In this document: one piece after another, positions 1 to 5,883 of the stretch
Layout: every line of letters starts with the position of its first letter
Numbering within the stretch: position 1 is the first letter of the stretch
NCBI GenBank assembly: GCA_910579925.1
Contig: CAJTVY010000087.1
Coordinates: 1-5,930 of the forward strand
Direction: 5' to 3'
DNA from: an uncultured Dorea sp.
GTDB taxonomy: Bacteria > Bacillota > Clostridia > Lachnospirales > Lachnospiraceae
Length of the DNA: 5,930 nucleotides
The notes under the pieces: generated by a model
Database searches by the model: none
Seen by the model: the letters and a program-made list of their open reading frames with translations, nothing else
Told to the model about the DNA's origin: nothing
Program-made: the position numbers and the translations under genes

Positions 1-61
1 CCCAAAAATAAAGGTTTAGAAACAAAAATAGGGTAGCAAACTTGACACTACCAATAAATGC

Positions 62-68
62 AAGGAGG
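62..68 (+). promoter_or_regulatory. Ribosome binding site that sets the start of the small Fe-S subunit
   Basis: An AAGGAGG Shine-Dalgarno sequence lies 7 nt before the ATG at 76. An in-frame ATG also exists at 58, but it is upstream of this site and would put the Shine-Dalgarno inside the coding region (encoding Q-G-G-F), so the ATG at 76 is preferred. No convincing promoter is visible in the 60 bases upstream. The operon promoter, or further upstream genes, probably lie outside the window. Confidence 0.85.
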
Positions 69-75
69 TTTCGAT

Positions 76-585
76 ATGAAAACAGAACAAAAAAGTTATA
101 TTGTTCTCAATGTAAACGGTCATGACTATAAGTTTACGGTTGGGAATGATCCGCAGGATGTGGCGCCGTCGGAAACGCTGGTCCGCACTCTGAGGGACAG
201 GCTGGAACTGACGGCCGCCAAGATCAGCTGTGATAAAGGGGCTTGCGGAGCCTGTACCGTGATCATAGACGGAGAGGCTGTTCCAAGCTGTTCATTGTTG
301 ACAGTAGAGTGCGAGGATAAAAAGATTATTACGCTGGAAGGACTGGAGGATCCGGAGACGGGAGAACTGGATCCGCTTCAGCAGGCTTTTATAGACAATA
401 CGGCGTTCCAGTGCGGCTATTGTTCGCCGGGAGCGATTATGGTAGTAAAAGCGCTTTTAGATAAAAATCCAAAACCGACCGTAGAGGAATTGCAGGAAGC
501 GCTTGCGGGAAACTATTGCAGATGCGGAACCCATCATCAGGTGATTGAAACCGTTATGAAGTTTACGGGACAGGAGGTGTCATAA
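76..585 (+). CDS. [2Fe-2S] small subunit of a molybdenum hydroxylase (XdhC/HcrC/CoxS-like)
   Basis: This is the electron-transfer subunit that passes electrons between the molybdopterin subunit and the flavin subunit in the cytoplasm. The 169-residue protein is a normal length for the family. The N-terminal plant-ferredoxin-like domain carries the first cluster through C52, C57, C60 (CDKGACGAC) and C72. The C-terminal four-helix domain carries the second through C113, C116 (QCGYC, with the conserved Q112 next to the molybdopterin) and C148, C150 (NYCRCGTH). All eight cysteines expected for two [2Fe-2S] clusters are present, so it looks intact. The start at 76 is chosen from the Shine-Dalgarno at 62-68. 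The stop codon shares one base with the next start (TAATG), which indicates translational coupling to the catalytic subunit. Family assignment is firm. The substrate of the complex cannot be read from this subunit. Confidence 0.96.
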   Translation: MKTEQKSYIVLNVNGHDYKFTVGNDPQDVAPSETLVRTLRDRLELTAAKISCDKGACGACTVIIDGEAVPSCSLLTVECEDKKIITLEGLEDPETGELDPLQQAFIDNTAFQCGYCSPGAIMVVKALLDKNPKPTVEELQEALAGNYCRCGTHHQVIETVMKFTGQEVS

Positions 586-2861
586 TGGCAGAACTCAGAC
601 ATATAGGAAAAGACGCTCCCCGCATGGGAGCGAGGGATATTGTAACAGGAAGGGCAAAATATGCGCAGGATTTGCGAAGGCCGCGTATGCTCTATGCAAA
701 GGTATTGAGAAGCCCCTATGCATATGCAAAGATTCTGGATATTGATGTCAGCCGGGCATTAGAGCTGCCGGGCGTCGAAGCAGTTCTGACTTATAAAAAC
801 GCGCCGGACTGGGGAATCGGAATGCCGACAAATCACAAAAAGATGCTGAGCGATACGGTACATTTTGTGGGGGACGCAGCAGCGTTGATTGCAGCGCAGA
901 CAGAGGATATTGCAGAAGAAGCAAGGGACTTGATTGAAGTAACTTACGAGCCGATGAAACCGATTTTGTCGATTGAGGAGGCTCTGGCAGAGGACGCGCC
1001 GCAGTTATATCCGGAAATACCGGGAAATATTTCACCGGCGAAGCCTTTTGCGGATCAGCATATGGCATTTAATTCCGTTTATCTTGGCGATGTAAAGAAA
1101 GGCTTTGAGGAAGCCGACGTGGTAGTGGAGAATGTGTCTGTATTGGATAACGCACAGAATCCCCTTCCGCCGGAATCGCCGGGAGTTATTGCAGAATGGG
1201 AGGGAGAATATTTAACCGTCAGAGGTTCCATGTCATCTTCCGGATTATGTAAGATGATGAATGCGCCTTGCATGAAAATCCCGATTTCCAATATGCGTGT
1301 CATTCCGGCATATGTAGGCGGAAGCTATGGCTCGAAGCATTTTTCCAGCCAGGGCCTGATCATTTTGTATGCGTCAGCTCTTGCGAAGGCAACCAGCCGC
1401 CCGGTGGGATTATTCTATGACAGAGAAGAACATTTTACTGTACAGACAGGACGAATGAATTCCATTGGCCATTATAAAATCGGAATGAAAAAAGACGGTA
1501 CGGTCACGGCAATCCAGGGTGACTGGACCGGGGAGAGCGGCGCCTGCCACGGAGAGCAGTATCTGATCGTCGGCGTGGGGCTTATCAGCCAGCCGATACT
1601 TGCACAGTCTAAGAATGTGGATATAACAGGAAGATGTGTGGTGACAAACCGTATGTGTTCCGGCGCATTCCGTGGATATGGTTATCTGGAAAACGGCGTA
1701 CATATTTCCAATGCATTATATAAAGCGCTGGAAAAGATAGATATGGATCCGTATACATATTTCTGCAAAAACCGTCTGAAAGTAGACGATGAATTTTTCC
1801 ATGCATATATGTGCTCCGGAATCCATAAATGTGCGGGACCGGATCCGCTGGCGCTTTTACAGGCGGGTGCGGAAGCATTTCACTGGGAGGAGAAATGGAA
1901 AGGCTATGGAGCGCCGACTTCCGAAGAGGGCAATAAAATCAGGGCAGTTGGTATGGGGCTTTGCGGACAGACGGATACCGGAGAGAATGCGGCGCAGGAG
2001 AATGTTCAGCTTAATTTTGACGGCGGGGTCGTTGTGTATTGTGCCGCAACGGAATTTGGACCGGGGACTCGTGATGTTGTGCGTAAGATTGCGGCAGAGG
2101 AATTGAATGTACAGCTTGAAATGGTACAGGTAACACCGTCCGACAGTATTTCTGTGCCCTATGACTGGGGCAGCACCGGTTCCAGAAGTACTTATGCGAT
2201 GGGAAGCTCTGTGCTAATGGCGGCAAAGAGTGCGAAGGCACAGCTTTTACAGAAAGCTTCACATATCCTTCAATGTCCTCCGGAAGCGTTGGAGACCAGG
2301 GATGGATTGATTACGATTCAGGGACATCCGGAGGCTTGTATTCCATGGATCGCGGCAATTGGATTTAACCAGTGTATTACCGGAGTAGGCGAATTCCCAG
2401 GCGCATATAATGTGGCGATCCATCAGGCGCAGTATATTGAGATTGAAGTAGATAAGGAAACCGGAAAGATTACGGTTGTGGAGCAGATCTGCTCGACGGA
2501 CTGTGGCAGGGTAGTAAATCCGACTGCGCTGAAAGGGCAGCTCGACGGCTACTTCCCGGGAATCGATTTAGCGCTTCGGGAAGAAACCGTATGGGATGAT
2601 GAGGGACGTATTCTTACCGCTAATATGATTGATTACAAGACACGTACCTGGAATGACATGCCGAAGCATCAGAATGTGGTATTGGAAACACCGCCAAAAG
2701 CAGATGTGCCGTTTGGAGCATTTGGCGGCGGGGAGCCAAGCCTGGCGCCGGGGATTCCGGCAATTACACTGGCGCTTTATAATGCAACCGGCGTATGGTT
2801 TAACAACTATCCGGTTACACCGAACGTGATATTAGATGCCCTGAAGGCGAAGAAATCCTAA
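585..2861 (+). CDS. Molybdopterin-binding catalytic subunit, xanthine dehydrogenase / 4-hydroxybenzoyl-CoA reductase superfamily
   Basis: This is the catalytic subunit of a molybdenum hydroxylase. The 758-residue length is typical of stand-alone large subunits. Residues about 15-125 form the a/b hammerhead domain (TGRAKYAQDL, then VGDAAALIAA). The rest is the two-part molybdopterin domain. Visible landmarks are GGSYGSK at 245-251, AFRGYG at 361-366, EFGPGT at 490-495, GSRSTYAMG at 532-540, CGRVVNPTALKGQ at 640-652, and GGGEP at 714-718 holding the expected catalytic base E717. Several usual motif residues differ: GGGFGGKE is GGSYGSKH, GQG is GPG (P493), the GFGGPQ region is GYGYLEN, and the usual Gln of the STQ motif appears to be Ser. 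By ungapped comparison with bovine xanthine oxidase, purine-binding E802 corresponds to H252 and R880 to V331, so hydroxylation of purines is not supported. A Shine-Dalgarno (AGGAGGT, 572-578) lies inside the end of the preceding gene. The family is sure; the substrate is unknown. Confidence 0.93.
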   Translation: MAELRHIGKDAPRMGARDIVTGRAKYAQDLRRPRMLYAKVLRSPYAYAKILDIDVSRALELPGVEAVLTYKNAPDWGIGMPTNHKKMLSDTVHFVGDAAALIAAQTEDIAEEARDLIEVTYEPMKPILSIEEALAEDAPQLYPEIPGNISPAKPFADQHMAFNSVYLGDVKKGFEEADVVVENVSVLDNAQNPLPPESPGVIAEWEGEYLTVRGSMSSSGLCKMMNAPCMKIPISNMRVIPAYVGGSYGSKHFSSQGLIILYASALAKATSRPVGLFYDREEHFTVQTGRMNSIGHYKIGMKKDGTVTAIQGDWTGESGACHGEQYLIVGVGLISQPILAQSKNVDITGRCVVTNRMCSGAFRGYGYLENGVHISNALYKALEKIDMDPYTYFCKNRLKVDDEFFHAYMCSGIHKCAGPDPLALLQAGAEAFHWEEKWKGYGAPTSEEGNKIRAVGMGLCGQTDTGENAAQENVQLNFDGGVVVYCAATEFGPGTRDVVRKIAAEELNVQLEMVQVTPSDSISVPYDWGSTGSRSTYAMGSSVLMAAKSAKAQLLQKASHILQCPPEALETRDGLITIQGHPEACIPWIAAIGFNQCITGVGEFPGAYNVAIHQAQYIEIEVDKETGKITVVEQICSTDCGRVVNPTALKGQLDGYFPGIDLALREETVWDDEGRILTANMIDYKTRTWNDMPKHQNVVLETPPKADVPFGAFGGGEPSLAPGIPAITLALYNATGVWFNNYPVTPNVILDALKAKKS

Positions 2862-2883
2862 AAAGGAAAGGAGAATAGAGAAT

Positions 2884-5232
2884 ATGAAGTATTTTAATCA
2901 TAAAGATGCGCTGACGATCGAGGAAGCTTCACAGGCATTGGAGCAGGGAGCAAAAGCAATTGCCGGAGGTACCGATCTGCTGGGCGTATTAAAAGATAAG
3001 ATTCTGCCGGAATATCCGGAAGTAGTAGTGAATTTAAAGACAATTACAGGAATGGATAAAATCGAAGAGACAGAGGAAGGGCTGAAGGTAGGCGCGAATG
3101 TAACCTTAACAGAGATTATAAAATCGGATATTGTAAAAGAAAAATATCCGGCGCTTAGTGAGGCCGCATATTCGGTAGCGTCGCCGCTGATCAGGAATCA
3201 GGCGACCATCGGAGGAAATGTCTGCCAGGATTCCCGCTGCTGGTATTATCGTTATCCGAACCAGATCGGCGGACGGATTGAGTGTGCAAGAAAAGGCGGA
3301 GACAAATGTTATGCATTTACCGGAGAAAACAAATACCACAGCATTTTTGGAGGTATGAGGGTTCATCGTTCTGCCTGTAGTGAAAAATGTCCGGCACATG
3401 TAGATATCCCGCAATACCTGGAAAAGGTACGGGAAGGGGACCTGGACGGCGCGGCAAGGATATTGCTTTGCAAGAACCCGCTTGCGTCGGCCACTTCCAG
3501 AGTATGTACACATTTCTGTATGCAGGGATGCCGGCGGGAGGACTATGATGACGAGGTGAATATCGGACAGATTGAACGATTTGTGGGCGATTATATTCTG
3601 GAGCATGCAGACCGCTTAATGCCTCCGCCAGAAAAAGAAACCGGAAAGAGGATTGCGATCATCGGCGCGGGCCCGGCCGCTTTGACTGCGGCATATTATC
3701 TCAGGAAGGCAGGACACAGCGTTACTGTCATTGATAAGATGGATGAGCCGGGAGGGCTTTTGATGTATGCGATTCCGGAATACAGAATGCCGAAGGAGAA
3801 AGTCCGTAAGCTGACAGGCGCAATCGCAAATATGGGCGTTGAGTTCAAACAGAAGGTTCATGTGGGCGAGGATGTACAGCTGGAAGAAATTGTAAAAGAG
3901 TATGACAGCGTATTTCTTGATACCGGAGCATGGAAGAGGAATATCATCGGTATTGACGGAGAGGATCTGACAAGATTCGGTCTGGAGTTCCTTGTGGAAG
4001 TAAAGAGCTGGATGAAGGATAAACCGGGTTCTGATGTTATTGTAGTAGGCGGCGGTAACGTAGCGGTGGATGTTGCTGTAACTGCAAAGAGGCTTGGCGC
4101 AAGCAGTGTTACGATGGTGTCTCTTGAGACAGAAGACTGTCTCCCTGCTACACAGGAAGAGATGGATCGCGCATTAGAAGAAGGCATTTTGCACAAAGGC
4201 GGATGGGGGCCGAAGGAGGTTGTCAGAGAAGGCGGCCGGATTAAAGGACTTGCATTCAAGAAATGTACCAGACTCAGAGATGAGTCGGGCAGATTTTCGC
4301 CATTGTATGATGAGAATGATATTATGACGGTAAATGGAGACGCAATTCTTTTGGCAGTCGGGCAGCAGATTGACCTTTCTTATCTGGATGAACGGCTGGC
4401 TGTGGAGACAAACAGAGGACGCATTATGGTAGAAGAGTCGCAGATGACGAGCAAGGAGGGCGTATTTGCCGGCGGCGACGTTACCACAGGACCATCTACG
4501 GTAGTATCGGCAATTGCCACTGGACGTCAGGCGGCAAGATCCATTGCAGAGTATCTGACCGGCGAGCCGGCGGAAGAAGAAACTCTGTATAAGGGATTTG
4601 TAAAGCGAAGCAATGGATGCCTTACCCATACGGAGGCTGTGAAGCCGAATATTCTGCCGAAGGAAGAGCGGACGGCGGATAAGGAAGATGATCAGGGGCT
4701 GGATTTTGAAGCGGTTCAGACAGAGGCTCACAGATGTTTTAACTGTTCCTGCTTTGCAGTGAATCCATCGGATACCGAGACGGCTCTTATGGCTATGAAG
4801 GCAGTGATACATACGAATAAAAAGAGCTATACGGCGGATGAATTCTTTACCAGGGCGTCCAAGGTAAGCGATCTGCTTGCTCCGGGAGAGATTGTAACGC
4901 AGATTGAGATTCCAAAACAGGATGGCATCGCTGCATATGATAAGTTCCGAGAAAGAGAAGCCATAGATTTTGCGGTTGTGGGACTTGGGACAGTTTATAA
5001 GCTGGAAGAGGGAACGATCAGGAATGCAAGTATTGTTCTTGGCGCTGTTGCTCCGGTCCCGATCCGCGCAGAAGAAGCGGAAAAGTATCTGGAAGGAAAA
5101 GCAGTTTCCGAAGAAGTTGCAGAAGAAGCGGCAGAGCTTGCATTAAAGAATGCGGAACCATTGGAGCAGAATGAATATAAAGTCCAGATCGCGAAGACGT
5201 TGGTGAAACGTTCGATTATGAAGCTGGTATAA
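2884..5232 (+). CDS. Flavin subunit of the molybdenum hydroxylase with an inserted GltD-like NAD(P)H/FAD/Fe-S module
   Basis: The predicted role is to connect the molybdenum enzyme to a pyridine nucleotide. Ordinary subunits of this type are about 290-330 residues; this one is 782. Residues 1-157 are the first part of a PCMH-type FAD domain (AGGTDLLG 27-34, TIGGN 108-112) with a cysteine loop (C114, C119, C134, C142) like the [4Fe-4S] loop of 4-hydroxybenzoyl-CoA reductase beta. Residues about 158-621 are the insert: a Fer4_20-like region (C165, C169, C208, C212, C216), an FAD Rossmann motif (GAGPAAL 261-267), a second nucleotide-binding motif (GGGNVAVD 389-396) and the closing GVFAGGDVTTGPST motif (526-539). 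From CFAVNPSD (623-630) the PCMH domain resumes, followed by the CO-dehydrogenase flavoprotein C-terminal domain (about 680-782, KFREREAIDFAVV). There is one open frame without stops, so this is a fusion and not a broken gene. It begins 22 nt after the catalytic gene with a Shine-Dalgarno at 2867-2873. Domain assignment is strong; direction of electron flow is inferred. Confidence 0.93.
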   Translation: MKYFNHKDALTIEEASQALEQGAKAIAGGTDLLGVLKDKILPEYPEVVVNLKTITGMDKIEETEEGLKVGANVTLTEIIKSDIVKEKYPALSEAAYSVASPLIRNQATIGGNVCQDSRCWYYRYPNQIGGRIECARKGGDKCYAFTGENKYHSIFGGMRVHRSACSEKCPAHVDIPQYLEKVREGDLDGAARILLCKNPLASATSRVCTHFCMQGCRREDYDDEVNIGQIERFVGDYILEHADRLMPPPEKETGKRIAIIGAGPAALTAAYYLRKAGHSVTVIDKMDEPGGLLMYAIPEYRMPKEKVRKLTGAIANMGVEFKQKVHVGEDVQLEEIVKEYDSVFLDTGAWKRNIIGIDGEDLTRFGLEFLVEVKSWMKDKPGSDVIVVGGGNVAVDVAVTAKRLGASSVTMVSLETEDCLPATQEEMDRALEEGILHKGGWGPKEVVREGGRIKGLAFKKCTRLRDESGRFSPLYDENDIMTVNGDAILLAVGQQIDLSYLDERLAVETNRGRIMVEESQMTSKEGVFAGGDVTTGPSTVVSAIATGRQAARSIAEYLTGEPAEEETLYKGFVKRSNGCLTHTEAVKPNILPKEERTADKEDDQGLDFEAVQTEAHRCFNCSCFAVNPSDTETALMAMKAVIHTNKKSYTADEFFTRASKVSDLLAPGEIVTQIEIPKQDGIAAYDKFREREAIDFAVVGLGTVYKLEEGTIRNASIVLGAVAPVPIRAEEAEKYLEGKAVSEEVAEEAAELALKNAEPLEQNEYKVQIAKTLVKRSIMKLV
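3355..4746 (+). other. In-frame domain insert: GltD/YgfK/DPYD-like oxidoreductase module inside the PCMH flavin domain
   Basis: This marks the approximate inserted segment (residues 158-621 of the flavin subunit). The host domain reads up to KYHSIFGG (150-157), and the sequence that normally follows, CFAVNPSD, appears only at 623. Between them lies a nearly complete Fer4_20 plus two-dinucleotide-binding-domain oxidoreductase, as in the small subunit of glutamate synthase, E. coli YgfK and the N-terminal half of dihydropyrimidine dehydrogenase. The exact junctions are estimated by eye to within several residues. Base composition and codon use look like the flanks, so there is no sign of recent acquisition. 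Confidence 0.85.
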
Positions 5233-5242
5233 TTGATAGGCA

Positions 5243-5271
5243 GTGTGCATGTACGGCAGGTACATGCACAC
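5243..5271 (+). repeat. Perfect 12-bp inverted repeat (hairpin) between the flavin subunit and the SnoaL-like gene
   Basis: The left arm GTGTGCATGTAC (5243-5254) is exactly complementary to the right arm GTACATGCACAC (5260-5271) around a 5-nt loop, GGCAG. It begins 10 nt after the stop of the flavin-subunit gene and ends 11 nt before the Shine-Dalgarno of the next gene. No T-run follows, so it is not a canonical Rho-independent terminator. It could be a transcript-stabilising or processing hairpin that sets the ratio of the enzyme to the downstream protein, or a protein-binding palindrome. The structure is certain; its function is inferred. Confidence 0.8.
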
Positions 5272-5282
5272 AAAGCAATTGT

Positions 5283-5287
5283 GGAGG
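5283..5287 (+). promoter_or_regulatory. Ribosome binding site that sets the start of the SnoaL-like gene
   Basis: GGAGG lies 8 nt before the ATG at 5296. An in-frame TTG at 5233 immediately follows the previous stop. Using it would make the protein begin with residues encoded by the hairpin arms, and it has no good Shine-Dalgarno of its own, so the ATG at 5296 is preferred. Confidence 0.8.
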
Positions 5288-5295
5288 TATATGGA

Positions 5296-5742
5296 ATGAA
5301 TCGAGAGATACTTAGGGAATTGGTCATGAATTATGGGGAGTTCCTGGACAAGGAAGATTATTCGGAAGACGCAGTGAAAGGATTGTTTACGGAAGACGCA
5401 GAAGCGGAGTTTGCGGTAGGCGGTACGGGAATTGGAGTGTCCGCCATTGCAAAAGGGCATCAGAAAATGATGGAGTCTTTTGATTCTGCTCTTTATAATA
5501 TTACAAATATTGTATTTGATGAGGAAGAAGATACTTATGCAAAAATCAGATTCCATATGGAAGTGCTTCACGAATTTAAACCGGAGATAGCGGCTCATAC
5601 GCCGGGGAATCTGTTTATTGTTAATGACAAAATCTATATGGAAACACGAAAAGAAGAAATAGGATGGAAGATTGCAAAGCTTCAGATGAAAACTGTATAT
5701 AAGAGAATGATGTCAACGGAGGAGAACTTATGTATTGGTTGA
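5296..5742 (+). CDS. NTF2/SnoaL-like small protein of unknown activity
   Basis: This is a 148-residue protein with no signal peptide or membrane segment, so it is probably a soluble cytoplasmic a+b barrel. The features that place it in the broad NTF2-like/SnoaL group are an N-terminal helix with a small acidic stretch (YGEFLDKEDYSEDAVKGLF, 13-31), the FTEDAEAEF strand (31-39), a Gly-rich turn followed by an AIAKGHQKMM helix (50-59), NITNIVFDEEEDTYAKIRF (68-86), and a final GWKIAKLQMKTVYKRM stretch (123-138). Members include dehydratases, isomerases, cyclases and purely binding proteins. The bile-acid 7-alpha-dehydratase BaiE has the same fold, but I see no BaiE-specific similarity. The gene is 63 nt downstream of the flavin subunit and overlaps the following start codon by 13 bases, so it is probably co-transcribed. 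The fold call is fairly good; the reaction is unknown. Confidence 0.78.
   Translation: MNREILRELVMNYGEFLDKEDYSEDAVKGLFTEDAEAEFAVGGTGIGVSAIAKGHQKMMESFDSALYNITNIVFDEEEDTYAKIRFHMEVLHEFKPEIAAHTPGNLFIVNDKIYMETRKEEIGWKIAKLQMKTVYKRMMSTEENLCIG
5718..5724 (+). promoter_or_regulatory. Ribosome binding site for the short frame beginning at 5730
   Basis: GGAGGAG lies inside the end of the SnoaL-like gene, 5 nt before an ATG at 5730. Its strength is like that of the other genes here. It supports the view that a real operon gene originally began at this point. Confidence 0.65.
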
Positions 5743-5807
5743 ACCAGTGTTTGGAGTTTGGACATGCGGCTCTAAAGAACCGGAAATCTGTTCAATTGAT
5801 TATTTAG
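5730..5807 (+). pseudogene. Truncated start of a possible AMP-forming acyl-CoA ligase gene
   Basis: The ATG at 5730 overlaps the last 13 bases of the SnoaL-like gene and has a good Shine-Dalgarno. The frame encodes only 25 residues, beginning MYWLNQCLEFGHAALKNRK, and ends at TAG (5805-5807). The opening resembles the N-terminus of AMP-dependent acyl-CoA synthetases, where a MxWLNxCLEFG-like helix is followed after about ten residues by an ALI-type strand. That recognition comes from memory and rests on few residues. After about 5787 none of the three forward frames continues this similarity. The simplest reading is that the 5' end of a larger gene was cut off by an insertion or rearrangement. 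The alternative is a genuine tiny peptide or a chance frame. Confidence 0.4.
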
Positions 5808-5839
5808 CGGATTGAAAGTAGCAGAGTAGATGTTTTGTC

Positions 5840-5868
5840 TTGTCAAAATCTCATAGAATCGCTATAAT
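5840..5868 (+). promoter_or_regulatory. Consensus-like sigma-A promoter pointing out of the window
   Basis: TTGTCA (5840-5845) and TATAAT (5863-5868) are separated by exactly 17 nt (5846-5862). This gives one mismatch to the -35 consensus and a perfect -10. Transcription would start near 5875 and run rightwards. A short dyad, TTTTG (5833-5837) with CAAAA (5844-5848), overlaps the -35 region and could be an operator, but it is only 5 bp. No gene can be read between the promoter and the window edge, so its target lies beyond 5930. Confidence 0.7.
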
Positions 5869-5883
5869 AATCGTATTTAGGTA

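Noticed and set aside
42..47. TTGACA as a -35 promoter element ahead of the operon
   Set aside because: No -10 box is found at a 16-18 nt spacing. That position holds the Shine-Dalgarno and the start of the gene.
32..52. GGTAG/CTACC dyad upstream of the first gene as a regulatory hairpin
   Set aside because: The arms are only 5 bp with an 11-nt loop, which is easily expected by chance.
58..75. Upstream in-frame ATG at 58 as the start of the [2Fe-2S] subunit
   Set aside because: The Shine-Dalgarno AAGGAGG at 62-68 would lie within the coding region, and it is ideally spaced for the ATG at 76.
585..2861. Assignment of the catalytic subunit as XdhA for purine degradation
   Set aside because: Residues matching the purine-contacting Glu and Arg of xanthine oxidase are His and Val by eye, and no purine-pathway gene is visible in the window.
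2884..5232. The long flavin-subunit gene as a frameshift or assembly fusion of two genes
   Set aside because: The frame is continuous, both junctions are in frame, and the host domain continues after the insert exactly where it left off. An accidental fusion would not produce that.
5243..5271. Rho-independent terminator after the flavin subunit
   Set aside because: The stem is followed by AAAGCAATTGTGG with no T-run, and a co-directional gene begins directly after it.
5233..5295. TTG at 5233 as the start of the SnoaL-like gene
   Set aside because: It would encode 21 extra residues from the hairpin region, without its own Shine-Dalgarno. GGAGG at 5283-5287 points to the ATG at 5296.
748..5598. 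Antisense open frames across the operon (for example 3106-3606, 4174-4812 and 5143-5598 on the minus strand)
   Set aside because: They mirror strongly supported + strand genes, their translations show no recognisable domains, and they lack convincing ribosome binding sites.
5296..5742. BaiE (bile-acid 7-alpha-dehydratase)
   Set aside because: Only the general NTF2/SnoaL fold is shared. I could not match BaiE-specific stretches or its catalytic residue pattern.
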